Assembly (NCBI GenBank): GCA_049975385.1
Contig: JBNGDO010000009.1
Span: 1-55,446 of the forward strand
Direction of reading: 5' to 3'
Length of the DNA: 55,446 bases
Source of the DNA: DSWT01 sp049975385
Lineage (GTDB): Bacteria > Chloroflexota > Anaerolineae > B4-G1 > SLSP01
The position numbers and the translations under genes were made by a program. The notes beneath the pieces were generated by a model that was given only the letters and a program-made list of their open reading frames with translations, had not been told where the DNA came from and searched no databases. Within the stretch, counting starts at the first letter, position 1. Each line of letters begins with the position of its first letter. Below are positions 43,289 to 53,146 of the stretch, piece by piece.

Positions 43289-43714
43289 ATGGCTCAAAAC
43301 GCCTTGCAATTGATCTCATCGCAGCAATCACGCCAATTGACCCAACTGGCTGAACGCGCGCGCCTGGGATTGAGCCGCTTTGCCGATTCCGACGTCGAAT
43401 ACAACGCCGTGGGTCTCCAAATGTTGGATGAGTGGATCGACCGCCACCTTAGACAATTCCCCCGCCCCTCCAAAGAGATTGTAATGGCCTGGGGGACCTT
43501 CTTGGGCGAAACCTTCCGCCGGCGATTTAGTGGCGAATGGGGATTCAACCAAACCGAAGGCAAACCTCACCTCGGTATCGTCTGTCCCAAAGGCGAAATG
43601 GGCTTGTTCTTCATCGACGTTATGGATCAAATGCAGCGGCGCATTAAAGAAGGGATGAACGAATCCCTGGCCTTTTATTTCACGATTAAAAGCATAGAGA
43701 TGCGAGAGGAATAA
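43289..43714 (+). CDS. Small protein of unknown function
   Basis: A 141-residue protein without a recognised family. It is helix-rich at the N-terminus, with a middle segment around IVMAWGTFLGETFRRRF, then a beta-like stretch (GIVCPKGEMGLFFIDVMDQ). It has one cysteine and no signal peptide, so is probably cytoplasmic. I chose the ATG at 43289, with GAGGTG just upstream; a GTG at 43283 lies inside that site. It is transcribed alone from a strong promoter and ends at a bidirectional hairpin. Confidence 0.6.
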   Translation: MAQNALQLISSQQSRQLTQLAERARLGLSRFADSDVEYNAVGLQMLDEWIDRHLRQFPRPSKEIVMAWGTFLGETFRRRFSGEWGFNQTEGKPHLGIVCPKGEMGLFFIDVMDQMQRRIKEGMNESLAFYFTIKSIEMREE

Positions 43715-43766
43715 CCTCTCGGTGCGCCGGATTGTGATCTCATACGGGTAAGCAACGTCAATATGT

Positions 43767-43799
43767 CAAGCCGCCCCGCATACTGCTCGGGGCGGCTTG
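43767..43799. terminator. Bidirectional hairpin terminator between convergent genes
   Basis: CAAGCCGCCCCG (43767-43778) pairs perfectly with CGGGGCGGCTTG (43788-43799) around nine bases. It lies between the genes ending at 43714 (+) and 43806 (-). Confidence 0.75.
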
Positions 43800-43805
43800 C
43801 GTTTA

Positions 43806-45110
43806 TTACATATTGCTCAGGACCCGGCGCAGGTCTTCCGGTGTATTAGCAACAATCGCAACGTAGTCTACACCAGGATAATACTGGTTGAAAAACGCCT
43901 TAAGATCGCCAGGCCACTCCTGAGGGTTGACAGCAATGACTTTGCGCGTGCGTGGCCCCGCGCCTGCGTCATCGGCGCTGCCTCCGATGGTCCAGTGATA
44001 TTTGCTCCACACCCCGCTATCGAGTGCTGCGCGCAGCCAGGGATCGCCAGCCCCTGGCGGCAGCAATACATACGTCCGGGCATAAGGTTCACGCGGCGGC
44101 ACAAAATCGTGAGGAATAGCACCAGAAACAGGTCGCGCCTGCACCTTAAACGACAATGTATGTAAAACCTGTCCCTCGACAGAGATTTGCGCTGTGTACG
44201 TACCCGGCGTCACCACAACAGTTCGCCAAGTCTTGCCCGTCGCCGTGTGTGTAGTCTTTCCCCAGAAGACTTCACCGCCCGTAAACTCTATTGCGAGTTT
44301 GTCTGGCGCAGGACCACCCGAAGCCGTGATTTCAAATGGCTCGCCCTGCACCCGCACGTCCGGGATCATCGTCACCACCAGCGGAACAGGTGGCTCCCCC
44401 GGCTCCACAACAGGCGGCTCTTCCGGCGGAAGCACGCCGCCTTCCACCGCGACAAGCTCCATCCCATCCAGATACGCATCGCAGTGCTTGAATGGCCACA
44501 GGACAGTGCTGCGCGCAAAGAACGTCACTGCTGTTCCCTGCACAACCACTTCTACCGGTGGCACTTGCGCGTGGGCATTGTAGATGTGCGCCCCTTCACC
44601 CCAGACAACCGTGCTGGCCCACGGATCCGTCCCGCCCGTCGGATCGATGCCAACGGTGAAGGTGAAGTTGCGCACGTTATCCACCTTGTCGTAATCAATC
44701 GCGCGGACAAAGAAAGGCCCCTCGCCGACGCCATCACTCACGCGCGGATTATCCTGACCACTGGACCAGGCGTGTGCAAAACCCGTACCGCGTAACAGTG
44801 TTCCCGGGGTAATGCCTTCGAGGCGCTGATAAACGCCGGCATCGTGAATGCGGTAAAATGTGAAGAATTTCAACCCACGATTGCCCTCTTGGATTCGCAA
44901 GGGATCGAGAAAAGGCGGTTCACGGTTGATGACGTGCATTTCAGGACGCCCGTAACCGATGGGGTTGCGAGGATCATGAGGAACCGGCCCGCCTTCCTTC
45001 CAGAAAGCGACCCAGTGCTCGGGAACGTAAATTTCACCGAATTCCTGCCCGGTGTGCGTTTTGCGCCACCAATCGCCTTCAAAACCCGGATTTTCCAACA
45101 GGTTTGTCAT
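43806..45110 (-). CDS. Carbohydrate-binding-like protein without signal peptide
   Basis: A 434-residue protein, not recognised by name. The N-terminus LLENPGFEGDW is the hallmark of CBM-type galactose-binding-like domains (residues 1 to about 210, with the late strand ARSTVLWPFKHCDAYLDGMELV). A proline-rich linker (PPEEPPVVEPGEPP) joins a beta-sandwich-like domain. The last 100 residues carry a long LLPPGAGDPWLRAAL segment. There is no export signal, so it may be cytoplasmic or use another route. The ATG at 45110 has GGGGAG eight bases upstream. No catalytic motif is seen, so it is not called an enzyme. Confidence 0.62.
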   Translation of the reverse strand: MTNLLENPGFEGDWWRKTHTGQEFGEIYVPEHWVAFWKEGGPVPHDPRNPIGYGRPEMHVINREPPFLDPLRIQEGNRGLKFFTFYRIHDAGVYQRLEGITPGTLLRGTGFAHAWSSGQDNPRVSDGVGEGPFFVRAIDYDKVDNVRNFTFTVGIDPTGGTDPWASTVVWGEGAHIYNAHAQVPPVEVVVQGTAVTFFARSTVLWPFKHCDAYLDGMELVAVEGGVLPPEEPPVVEPGEPPVPLVVTMIPDVRVQGEPFEITASGGPAPDKLAIEFTGGEVFWGKTTHTATGKTWRTVVVTPGTYTAQISVEGQVLHTLSFKVQARPVSGAIPHDFVPPREPYARTYVLLPPGAGDPWLRAALDSGVWSKYHWTIGGSADDAGAGPRTRKVIAVNPQEWPGDLKAFFNQYYPGVDYVAIVANTPEDLRRVLSNM

Positions 45111-45257
45111 TGCGTCAACTCCCCTCTCTGAAATCACGAAATAAATCTTGCGACATTCCTGGGTATGAAACTCAGGGTAAGCCCTAGACCCATCCTCATT
45201 AAAGTATTAAAGCAATGGATTGTCAACAACGTTGCACTCACAAATCACCATTGAAGC

Positions 45258-47693
45258 CTAGCTACCAGATTCGGGTGGATCCCCCGGATCGTCTTCATCG
45301 TGCTCACTCTTGGCATGTTCCGCAAACTCCCGCAGGCGTGCTTCCACCCGAGCATGGACCGAATCAGCAGGGAAAACGCCATCCGCATCGCGTTCGCCAG
45401 CCGGTATCCCGGTCAAAAGCTCCAGGCCTTCGTCCACCGTCTCGACCACGTACACGTTGAATTGTCCTGACTGCACCGCTTCAACGACATCCTCCCGCAA
45501 CATCAAATTCTTTGCGTTGATGGCGGGAATAATCACACCTTGCGTGCCTGTCAACCCGCGTTGGCGGCACACCTCAAAAAAGCCCTCAATCTTCGCATCA
45601 ACTGCACCGATGGGCAGCACATACCCGTGCTGGTCCACCGCACCGGTTACGGCCAAGTCTTGCCGCAGGGGTATTTCGGCAATCGACGAGATCAGCACGT
45701 ACAGTTCCGCGCACGAGGCGCTGTCACCGTCGACGTCGTCATACGTCTGCTCGAAGTTAAGACTGGCTTCCATCGAGAGCGAGTGCTCGGTCCCGTATTG
45801 CCCGCCGAAATACCCGATCAGCGTCAACAGCCCCTTGCCATGCAGCGGCCCGCTCAATTGTACTTCACGGTGGATGTTGAGGACATTGCCTCGACCGACG
45901 TAAGCGCGTGCCGTGATGCGGCTCGGCAAACCATAGATGTAGCCCCCCATCGACACCACCGTCAATCCATTCACCTGACCGATGACCTTACCAGATGTCG
46001 CAATCACCAGGCTGCCCTCGGCAATTGCCCGGCGGACATATTCTTCTTCCAGACTCATCCGACGCTTCTGTTGGCGCATAGCCTCTAGCACATCCGCACG
46101 CTGCACGGCTGTGTGGTCTGACTTCTTGGCCCAATACACGGCTTCGCGAGCCAGGTCAGCGATCTTTCCAAAATGGATACTCAGGCGTTCCTGATGGTTC
46201 GCCAGCCGCGATCCATATTCCACCAGCCGCCCGACAGCCTCCGCAGCAAATGGCAGCAGACGCTCATCCTCAGACAACGTCCGCACAAACTGCGCATATG
46301 TAAACTCTGACTCCGCAGTGCGGTCCATTTCCGAATCAAAATCGGCCAACACTTTGAACAGCTTGGCGAAATCCTCATCGTAGGCGTACAGGGCATGGTA
46401 GATGTGCGGCGAACCGCGCAAAATCACCTTCACATGCAGCGGGATTGGCTCGGGGACGGGCGTCACGGTGCGCACTAACTGCTGTCCATTCGGTGACTCG
46501 ATGCGGATCAAACCGCCAAACAGTGCGCGCTTCAGCCCTGTCCAGACGTAGGGATCATCCATCAGCGCCTCGGCGTCGACGATGAGGTAACCACCGTTGG
46601 CGCGATGGAGTGCTCCCGACCGAATCAACGTGTAGTCGGTCACGGAAGCCCCGCGACGCACATCGTACTCGATGCGTCCGAAGAGCTTGTCGTATGTGGG
46701 GACGTCTTCGATGATAACCGGCGCGCCTTGCGTGTGAGCGTTGTCGACCAGCAAATTGACCCGGTAACGCTGATGTACCGGGATCTCCAACAACGATGCG
46801 CTGTCATCCGCCAGGCCTTCGTCACCCTCGCTGCGGAACGCGCTCACGTTTTCGATAATATCCTGCAACACTTCGGACAGGTACTCGCAGACTTCTTCTT
46901 GGTCGGCGTACTTTTCACTCAGCTCTTCTATCAGTGGACTGACGGTGAAACTCGCCACTTCGCGGTCCAGGCGTTCAATATCAGCCTGGGTACGGCGCTC
47001 ATATTCGCGCAGGCGGCGCATCGCGCTACCGAGCATGTCTTCCAATGCGTCGAGGTCTTGCTCGACAGACAGGCGAACCTCCGCCTCGAGTTGGCTGAAT
47101 GCCTCCGGGGTGAGCAATTCACCGTCGCGCACGGGGGAGATGTACAACCCCGACGGCGAACGCACCAGCGCAAAGCCACGCTCGCGGCACGCCACATCCA
47201 CTGCCGCCAGCTCTTCCTGCTGTGCCCCACGGAACTGCTGTTCGAGCTTCTCTCGCGCTTCGGCATATTGATCCGTCTCGAACGCCTGCAACAGACGATC
47301 CATCAAACCACTGTTGAAACGTTCCATATCCGCACGTAGCTCAGCGCCGCGCCCAGGCGGCAAACTAATAGCCCTAGGCGTCCCCAACTCAGTGAAATGA
47401 TTGACGTAGACCCAATCGTCTGGCGTTTTCGCCAGACCCGCCTGTTCATGCACAATGCGGGACAAAATCGAACGGCGGCCCGTCCCGGTCGGCCCCATCA
47501 CAAACACATTAAAGCCGGGACTCTGGATGTCCAATCCAAAGTGGATGGCCTCCACCGCGCGATCCTGACCGATGATCGTCGGCGCATAAGGCAACTCATC
47601 GGTGACTGTAAAAGAAAACGTCCCCGGATCACACGCGCGGTACAGCGTGTCCGGGGGAAGTTTTTTACCCACGATTTTTTTAGTTTGCTTCAT
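45258..47693 (-). CDS. Lon-like ATP-dependent protease
   Basis: An 811-residue AAA-plus protease of the LonB/LonH-like type. The Walker A loop is GPTGTGRRS, with arginine where lysine is usual. A long insert follows, with an extended coiled coil (about residues 150-290). The protease domain at the C-terminus has the Ser-Lys dyad of family S16: S658 in DGDSASCAE and K701 in VDAKIEGF. The final 40 residues are acidic. Unlike LonA, it has no N-terminal substrate domain. It should degrade damaged or specific proteins, but the arginine change makes ATP use uncertain. GlyThr-rich TSGKVIGQVNGLTV before the dyad fits the family. No adaptor gene is near. Confidence 0.88.
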   Translation of the reverse strand: MKQTKKIVGKKLPPDTLYRACDPGTFSFTVTDELPYAPTIIGQDRAVEAIHFGLDIQSPGFNVFVMGPTGTGRRSILSRIVHEQAGLAKTPDDWVYVNHFTELGTPRAISLPPGRGAELRADMERFNSGLMDRLLQAFETDQYAEAREKLEQQFRGAQQEELAAVDVACRERGFALVRSPSGLYISPVRDGELLTPEAFSQLEAEVRLSVEQDLDALEDMLGSAMRRLREYERRTQADIERLDREVASFTVSPLIEELSEKYADQEEVCEYLSEVLQDIIENVSAFRSEGDEGLADDSASLLEIPVHQRYRVNLLVDNAHTQGAPVIIEDVPTYDKLFGRIEYDVRRGASVTDYTLIRSGALHRANGGYLIVDAEALMDDPYVWTGLKRALFGGLIRIESPNGQQLVRTVTPVPEPIPLHVKVILRGSPHIYHALYAYDEDFAKLFKVLADFDSEMDRTAESEFTYAQFVRTLSEDERLLPFAAEAVGRLVEYGSRLANHQERLSIHFGKIADLAREAVYWAKKSDHTAVQRADVLEAMRQQKRRMSLEEEYVRRAIAEGSLVIATSGKVIGQVNGLTVVSMGGYIYGLPSRITARAYVGRGNVLNIHREVQLSGPLHGKGLLTLIGYFGGQYGTEHSLSMEASLNFEQTYDDVDGDSASCAELYVLISSIAEIPLRQDLAVTGAVDQHGYVLPIGAVDAKIEGFFEVCRQRGLTGTQGVIIPAINAKNLMLREDVVEAVQSGQFNVYVVETVDEGLELLTGIPAGERDADGVFPADSVHARVEARLREFAEHAKSEHDEDDPGDPPESGS

Positions 47694-47881
47694 AAAGAAT
47701 CATCCAACCTGTATTGTCAACATAAAACAGGACCAAAAACGAAGCCGCCTCGACCTCATTCTTGGTCCCGCGCCCCATCAAAAACACAAAAGTCTCGCGC
47801 TATGCTCGATCAAACCAGTATCTGCGCCAAAAACTATGTATCGTGTGGGAACCAGTTAAGACTTTAGTCGTCTCCAATCTA

Positions 47882-49000
47882 TCAGCGCCGCCCCAAATGC
47901 ATCGGCATGACGACGTGAACAAATGCGTCGTCGCCCACCGCCTTGATCACCCCAGGATTGGTGGACGCGTTCAATTCCAGCGCAACCTGCGGTGTGTCCA
48001 ACGCTGAGAAAACATCGATGAGGAAACGCACGTTGAACGCGATTTCCAACCCGTCGCCTTCGACGTTCGCAACGAGTTCCGTGGACCCCTGTCCGGACTC
48101 GGCGGAATCGGCGGAGACGGTGATACGGCCTGCCTCGATGGAGAGCGTGACGATGTTCGCCACATCGCGGGCGAAGATCGCCGCACGCTTGCAGGCTTGC
48201 AAAATCTCCTCACGCCCCAAAATTACCGTCGTTTGGGATGAAGCCGGGATAATGCGCCGCACGTCGGGGAAATTGCCGTCGATCAACTGCGAGTTGAGTA
48301 CTGTGTCCGTCAACTTGAAGAGGATCTGGTTGTGCGGGTGCGTGGTCGAAATGTTCACCGGCTCTTCCTGCCCGCCGACGATGCGCATCAGTTCGGAAAG
48401 CGCCCGCGCCGGGATAATGACGCTGAAAGGCGTGGGGACCGGGTGGATGAGCGGAATGCGCCGCATCGACAGCCGGAAGCCGTCAGCGGCTGCCAGCGTG
48501 AGCGTACTTCCCTCAAACTCTGCCAATACACCGGTGAGTACGGGATGGCTCTCGTCGGTGGAGGCGGCGAAGGTGACCTGCGCCAGGCCCGTGCGTAAGT
48601 CCTCGGCTTCCACGGCGAACCCGTCGCCCTGCTCCGGTTCCGGCACAACCGGGAATTCATCCGCAGAGATGCCCCGGAAGCGCGCATTCACCATGCCGCA
48701 GTTGATCGCCAGCGAAAGCGTCTCATCGTCCATCGTGAGGTCGATCTGATCCGGCGGCAGCGAGCTCACCAAATCGATGAAGTTGCGCGCGGGAACGGTC
48801 AGCGCGCCGTCGGTCTCCACCCGCGCGCCCACCCAATGCACCACACTCAATTCCAGATTCGTCGCCGCCAGCTTGAGCTGCCCGTGATCGGTCGCTAAAA
48901 GAACATTTCCCAAAATCGGCATCGTCGTGCGAGAGGGAACTGCTCGCCCAACAATGCTCAGTCCCTTGGAAAGGTTTTCCTGCAAGCAAGAAAGTTTCAT
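47882..49000 (-). CDS. dnaN: DNA polymerase III beta subunit (sliding clamp)
   Basis: A 372-residue beta clamp, normal length. It starts MKLSCLQENLSKGL and has the usual three-domain pattern: PILGNVLLAT, VPARNFIDLV, DGFRLSMRR, and the ending ALELNASTNPGVIKA, VHVVMPMHL. The ring holds the replicative polymerase on DNA. I chose the ATG at 49000, with AGGAGG six bases upstream; the upstream ATG at 49018 lies before the ribosome site. It is not next to dnaA or recF in this window, as is common in Chloroflexota. It is flanked by a Lon-like protease and an O-antigen-ligase gene on the same strand. Confidence 0.96.
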   Translation of the reverse strand: MKLSCLQENLSKGLSIVGRAVPSRTTMPILGNVLLATDHGQLKLAATNLELSVVHWVGARVETDGALTVPARNFIDLVSSLPPDQIDLTMDDETLSLAINCGMVNARFRGISADEFPVVPEPEQGDGFAVEAEDLRTGLAQVTFAASTDESHPVLTGVLAEFEGSTLTLAAADGFRLSMRRIPLIHPVPTPFSVIIPARALSELMRIVGGQEEPVNISTTHPHNQILFKLTDTVLNSQLIDGNFPDVRRIIPASSQTTVILGREEILQACKRAAIFARDVANIVTLSIEAGRITVSADSAESGQGSTELVANVEGDGLEIAFNVRFLIDVFSALDTPQVALELNASTNPGVIKAVGDDAFVHVVMPMHLGRR

Positions 49001-49091
49001 CGAGGGCCTCCTGATCAATCGTGAGTTGAAAGTGATTATACCCAGTATACTCTAACCTGATGAAACGGCAAGAGAAAGGAAATTAGGGATT

Positions 49092-49169
49092 GGTAACTGG
49101 TGATAAGTGATTAGGGGAGCGGAAATCGTTCCACGTTTAGCCGCCCCCAATTACCAATCACCAGTTACC
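49092..49169. repeat. Inverted repeat between dnaN and the ligase-like gene
   Basis: GGTAACTGGTGAT (49092-49104) and ATCACCAGTTACC (49157-49169) are perfect inverted copies about 50 bases apart. The right arm overlaps the last codons of the ligase-like gene. It may act as a terminator hairpin or be a repeat family member. Confidence 0.6.
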
Positions 49170-50643
49170 GATTACCGGTTTCTATCGCCAGTTGCACCGC
49201 TACCGTCGCCAGTCCCACGATCAGCCAGAACAGGGTCACCGAATGGTGGAAATCGAGGCTGAAAAAGTAGCGATCTGACAATCCCGCAATCAAACCGCCG
49301 ATAATGGCCGCGTGGATGCCATACCATAGCGGCTCCAGTTCAGGTGAGCGCTCGGCGGCTTTGCGCCAGCGCCAAAACCGCGCGAGCAGAACCCCGGCAA
49401 TCGCCAGGAAGACGACCAGGCCAATCAGACCCATCCGCGTGGCAATGGTCAGGTACACACTGGCGACCGCCGTGTAGATGTCGATATCCGGTGCACCGGC
49501 GAAACCCACCCCAAGCCACGGATAGCGACCAATGAGGATGAAAGCATCCTTGTATTCACCCAGACGCATCTTCATCGACAAATCCTGAAGCTGTATCCCT
49601 TCGACGAAGTGCCCGATGTACGCCTGCGTCCAGGGCAGCAGCAGCACGAGAATCACCGCTGCGGCGATCCAGGGCAACAGCTTACGGTAGCGCAGTACGC
49701 TGACAATCAAGACTGCCATAGCTGCTGCTACCATCGTCCCGCGCGAAATGGTCAGGCCCAGGCCTATGCCCATCACGCCGATGCACCCCACCATCACCCA
49801 GCGCGGCAGTAGCGGACGTTTGGCAAAAAGCTGCGGGATCGCCATCGCGATTGCCAGGTTCAAGAGGCTGCCGAGTACGTTGGGATCGATGGAGGTGGAC
49901 GTGGCCCGTTGCATCAAGGACGGATCATCACGGATGTAGCGCAACACGCCCGCCCCGGTGGGATAGCCCAGACGACCAAGCGCGGAGAGGATGCGTATCG
50001 TCAAAATATCGGGCAGGAAATACAGGATAATCCCTAACGCCGCCGCTCCGGTCGCACCCAGGATTAACCAGCGCATCAACCGCCCCAGACGCCCCACATC
50101 GCGCACGGAGTTGACGACGAGGTAAAACAGCGCGAGGCTCAACAGCGTCTCGGCAAAGCGGCGGATCAGCGTCACGGTCAAGGCCGCGTGGCCCAGACCG
50201 GCGACGAACGTCCCCACCGCCAACACGGCGAAGACCAACACCAACGCGCCCAAAGGTGTTGCCTCGAACCGCTGTTCCTCGCCCAACAGATACGGCAGCG
50301 CCCAGACGCCGAACAGCCCTCCCAACGCCATATCCAAAAAAGTGGGCTTGAATCCAATGCTGAACGGCAAAGAGGCAAACGGCAGCAGCGTGATGATGCC
50401 GATCACGCCCATGTAGGCGACTTCGATATCATACACCATCCAGAGAGCCACCGCCAGCGCAGCCAGCAGCGCGATCACCGGCAGTGCGCCCACTTCCGCG
50501 ATGAGCCAACCACCGCCCACGCTCACGCCAATCGCCAGCAGCGCCGCCGCCGCGATCAAAATCCACCGGTGACGGCTAAAGAACAGCGATCGCAGCGCGC
50601 TGCCCTCGAGCAAATCCTGAATTGTTGTACGCCAGTTTGTCAT
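49165..50643 (-). CDS. O-antigen ligase-like membrane protein
   Basis: A 492-residue protein with about ten or more hydrophobic helices over its whole length. The long loop between helices, with GEYKDAFILIGRYPWLGVGFAGAPDIDIYTAVASVYL, matches the family's large periplasmic loop. The family (WaaL/Wzy) joins polysaccharides to lipids or polymerises them. In this window there are no neighbouring sugar-nucleotide or glycosyltransferase genes, so the sugar polymer is unknown. The gene has its own promoter at 50659-50686. GAGG lies close to the ATG. Confidence 0.8.
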   Translation of the reverse strand: MTNWRTTIQDLLEGSALRSLFFSRHRWILIAAAALLAIGVSVGGGWLIAEVGALPVIALLAALAVALWMVYDIEVAYMGVIGIITLLPFASLPFSIGFKPTFLDMALGGLFGVWALPYLLGEEQRFEATPLGALVLVFAVLAVGTFVAGLGHAALTVTLIRRFAETLLSLALFYLVVNSVRDVGRLGRLMRWLILGATGAAALGIILYFLPDILTIRILSALGRLGYPTGAGVLRYIRDDPSLMQRATSTSIDPNVLGSLLNLAIAMAIPQLFAKRPLLPRWVMVGCIGVMGIGLGLTISRGTMVAAAMAVLIVSVLRYRKLLPWIAAAVILVLLLPWTQAYIGHFVEGIQLQDLSMKMRLGEYKDAFILIGRYPWLGVGFAGAPDIDIYTAVASVYLTIATRMGLIGLVVFLAIAGVLLARFWRWRKAAERSPELEPLWYGIHAAIIGGLIAGLSDRYFFSLDFHHSVTLFWLIVGLATVAVQLAIETGNR

Positions 50644-50658
50644 TGTGCCTCAAGCGAG

Positions 50659-50686
50659 ATTATACCTGCCCGCGAGCTTGCGTCAA
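50659..50686 (-). promoter_or_regulatory. Promoter of the ligase-like gene
   Basis: On the minus strand TTGACG (50681-50686) and TATAAT (50659-50664) are 16 bases apart, close to consensus. Confidence 0.65.
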
Positions 50687-50713
50687 GAATTGAACCGAAC
50701 ACCCGTTGTCTTG

Positions 50714-50741
50714 TTGCATTCTCGGTCTGGTTGGATATACT
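50714..50741 (+). promoter_or_regulatory. Promoter of the kinase-FHA operon
   Basis: TTGCAT (50714-50719) and TATACT (50736-50741) are 16 bases apart, giving a leader of about 95 bases. AGGAAGGA precedes the kinase ATG. Confidence 0.6.
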
Positions 50742-50842
50742 AAAATCAACCTGTACTCACATTCCCGCGCGCGCTCTCCCACCTCCAATTACAGGCCGGT
50801 TCATGAGCCAGAGAAGATTCACGTATCCAGGAAGGATTTCGC

Positions 50843-52474
50843 ATGACAGAGAATCGCGAGCACGATTTCCCCAAGCTGTTCGATCTCACCGGCATGACCC
50901 TGGCAAAATACCGTGTTCTCGAAAAGTTAGGGCAAGGGGGTATGGCCCAGGTCTACAAGGCGTACCAACCCGGCCTTGAACGTTACGTCGCCATCAAAGT
51001 GCTTCATCCTCACCTTACCGGTGACGAGAATTTCGTCGCCCGCTTCCAACGCGAAGCCCGCGCCATCGCCACCCTGGAACATCCCCACATCGTGCATGTC
51101 CACGACTTCGACACCAGCAACGGCATTACCTTCATCGTGATGGAGTGTCTGCAAGGCGTGACCCTCAAGGCGCGCTTGCGGGAGCTTGCCTGCCGCGAGG
51201 CGGTGCTGCCCCTGGAAGAAACGGCTGCCATCGTCGGGGCATTGGCCGCCGCGCTGGACTATGCCCACGCTCAGGGGGTCATCCACCGCGATATCAAACC
51301 TTCCAACGTGCTCATGACGCCGAATCGCGGGCCGGTGCTCACCGATTTCAGCATTGCTCGCATGGTCGAAGCCACCGCCATCACCGACAGCAACAGCACA
51401 TTGGGCACGCCGGCATATATGTCGCCCGAACAGGGGCAAGGGGAACCGGGCGACGCCCGTTCCGATATCTACGCGCTGGGCATCTTGCTATACCAGCTCT
51501 GCACGGGACAGGTCCCCTTCGATGCCGACACGCCCTACGCAGTCATCCTGAAGCACATCACTGCCCCGCTGCCCTCGCCACGCTCCCTGCGACCCGAGCT
51601 GTCCGAAGCCATCGAACGAGTGATCTACAAAGCGCTGGCAAAGGATCCCGCCGACCGCTACCAGACGGCAGGCGATCTGGCGGGAGCATTTGAAGCTGCG
51701 GTCAACGCGCCCGGAGAGACTACGATGCCGTCGCAGAACCGCCGCTCTCGCCTAACAGGCTGTAAACCGGCGTTTCCTGTCACCCTACGTCCCCGCCGCC
51801 CGGCGCTGCTCCTCATTCCGCTTCTGGTTGTCGCCTTGCTGCTGGGAGGGTGGTTTACGCGGTCCTGGTGGCTGCCAACGGCCACGCCTGCGGCTTTCTC
51901 ACTCCCGACCGAGTCTTCTCATACCGTATATATAGCAGGGCCGGAGCACGTGAAGGATTCATGGCTGAATCCCGACCTGCCCAATGATACCTGGCACGCA
52001 ACCGACCTGGTCCACCTCCAGGGGCCGCTCACCTCTGACCGGCTCCTGTTCCGCTTCGATCTTGGGGGGCTGCCACCCGAGGCCCACGTGGTTTCAGCGA
52101 CGCTGACGCTGCACATCGAATTGTGGGGCGATGAGGTATTCCCAGGGGCGGCAGTCGTGTATCGGGTGCTCACTCCCTGGGAGCCCGAAACGGCGACGTA
52201 TAACAGCCCGTGGCACAGCCCCGGCTTGTCGGGCGGCATTGATTACGATCATACACCCCTGGACCTGGCGCCGGTCATGGAGGCAGGCGCGTTGCGTTTC
52301 AATGTCACGCAGGCCATGCGGGCATGGCATGAGAGCGGTCAGCCCAACACCGGTCTGGTTGTTATGATGTCCGAGGACAGCCACAATATGGCCCACTGGT
52401 GGGTCGCCATGAGCGAACAGGCCGAAATTCTAACCCGCCCCACTCTCGTTATTGCCTACAAGGTGACCCCATGA
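50843..52474 (+). CDS. Transmembrane serine/threonine kinase with extracellular DNRLRE-like domain
   Basis: A 543-residue Hanks-type kinase. The glycine loop is GQGGMAQVYKA, the ATP lysine is K52, the catalytic loop HRDIKPSN has D150, and the activation segment runs from DFS (D168-S170) to GTPAYMSPEQ. Glycine of DFG is serine here. A membrane helix lies at about residues 314-335, and the outer C-terminal 200 residues resemble a DNRLRE-type beta-sandwich (DRLLFRFDLGGLP, NVTQAMRAWHESG), probably ligand or wall binding. The stop overlaps the next start as ATGA. It is likely a sensor that signals to the FHA-containing regulator. DFS occurs in some active kinases, so activity is not ruled out. Confidence 0.9.
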   Translation: MTENREHDFPKLFDLTGMTLAKYRVLEKLGQGGMAQVYKAYQPGLERYVAIKVLHPHLTGDENFVARFQREARAIATLEHPHIVHVHDFDTSNGITFIVMECLQGVTLKARLRELACREAVLPLEETAAIVGALAAALDYAHAQGVIHRDIKPSNVLMTPNRGPVLTDFSIARMVEATAITDSNSTLGTPAYMSPEQGQGEPGDARSDIYALGILLYQLCTGQVPFDADTPYAVILKHITAPLPSPRSLRPELSEAIERVIYKALAKDPADRYQTAGDLAGAFEAAVNAPGETTMPSQNRRSRLTGCKPAFPVTLRPRRPALLLIPLLVVALLLGGWFTRSWWLPTATPAAFSLPTESSHTVYIAGPEHVKDSWLNPDLPNDTWHATDLVHLQGPLTSDRLLFRFDLGGLPPEAHVVSATLTLHIELWGDEVFPGAAVVYRVLTPWEPETATYNSPWHSPGLSGGIDYDHTPLDLAPVMEAGALRFNVTQAMRAWHESGQPNTGLVVMMSEDSHNMAHWWVAMSEQAEILTRPTLVIAYKVTP

Positions 52475-53082
52475 CGAAAAACGTCCCCTACCTTATTGAC
52501 GTCGCCGGACGGAAGTTCGAATTGAGAAACCCGACAACGCGATTGGGACGCTCCCCCGACTGCGATGTCTTCATCGCAGACCGGCGGGTTTCCCGGCAGC
52601 ATGCCGAAATCCATTGGGAGGAGGACTGTTGCATCCTTCATGATTTGGGCAGCGCCAACGGAACTTATCTGAATGGACGACATATCAACTATCCACAACG
52701 TCTATATTCCGATGACGAGATTGCTATCGGCAGTGCAATCCTCACCTTTCGTGATCCCGAAGCTACCCTCCACAACTCCGACTTTCCGCTGCTGGTGGTG
52801 GGCGAAAATTCGGTTGACATTTGGGTCAACCGAATACCTGTCAGCCTTTCCTCTAAAGAACAAGCCCTATTCGACGCGCTTTATGCCGCTCAGGGTGAGG
52901 TGCGCAGCAAACAAGAGATCGCCGAAACCGTGTGGCCCGAATACCAGGCCCAGGTCTACGATTATCAGGTAGAGAGCCTGGTCAAACGGCTGCGCGAGAA
53001 ACTGGAACCCGATCCCCGAAATCCTGTGCTGCTCCTCACCGTGCATGGACGGGGTTATAAACTGGTGAACGGCCCGGCGTAA
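52471..53082 (+). CDS. FHA-domain winged-helix transcriptional regulator
   Basis: A 203-residue protein with two recognisable domains. The FHA domain (residues about 20-95) has LGRSPDCDVF, RRVSRQHAEI and DLGSANGTYLNG, the motifs that bind phosphothreonine. The C-terminal half (about 115-200) is an OmpR-type winged helix: SLSSKEQALF, RSKQEIAETVW, VESLVKRLREKL and VHGRGYKLV. Translation is coupled to the kinase by the ATGA overlap. The likely chain is kinase phosphorylation of a partner or of itself, FHA recognition, and then DNA binding. The downstream secreted protein is a plausible target. No receiver domain is present. Confidence 0.9.
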   Translation: MTKNVPYLIDVAGRKFELRNPTTRLGRSPDCDVFIADRRVSRQHAEIHWEEDCCILHDLGSANGTYLNGRHINYPQRLYSDDEIAIGSAILTFRDPEATLHNSDFPLLVVGENSVDIWVNRIPVSLSSKEQALFDALYAAQGEVRSKQEIAETVWPEYQAQVYDYQVESLVKRLREKLEPDPRNPVLLLTVHGRGYKLVNGPA

Positions 53083-53146
53083 TCTCACCCCGCGCCTGTG
53101 CGACAAGGGCTGTTGGGTAACTATTGGCTTCTTGTTGGCTAAACGT

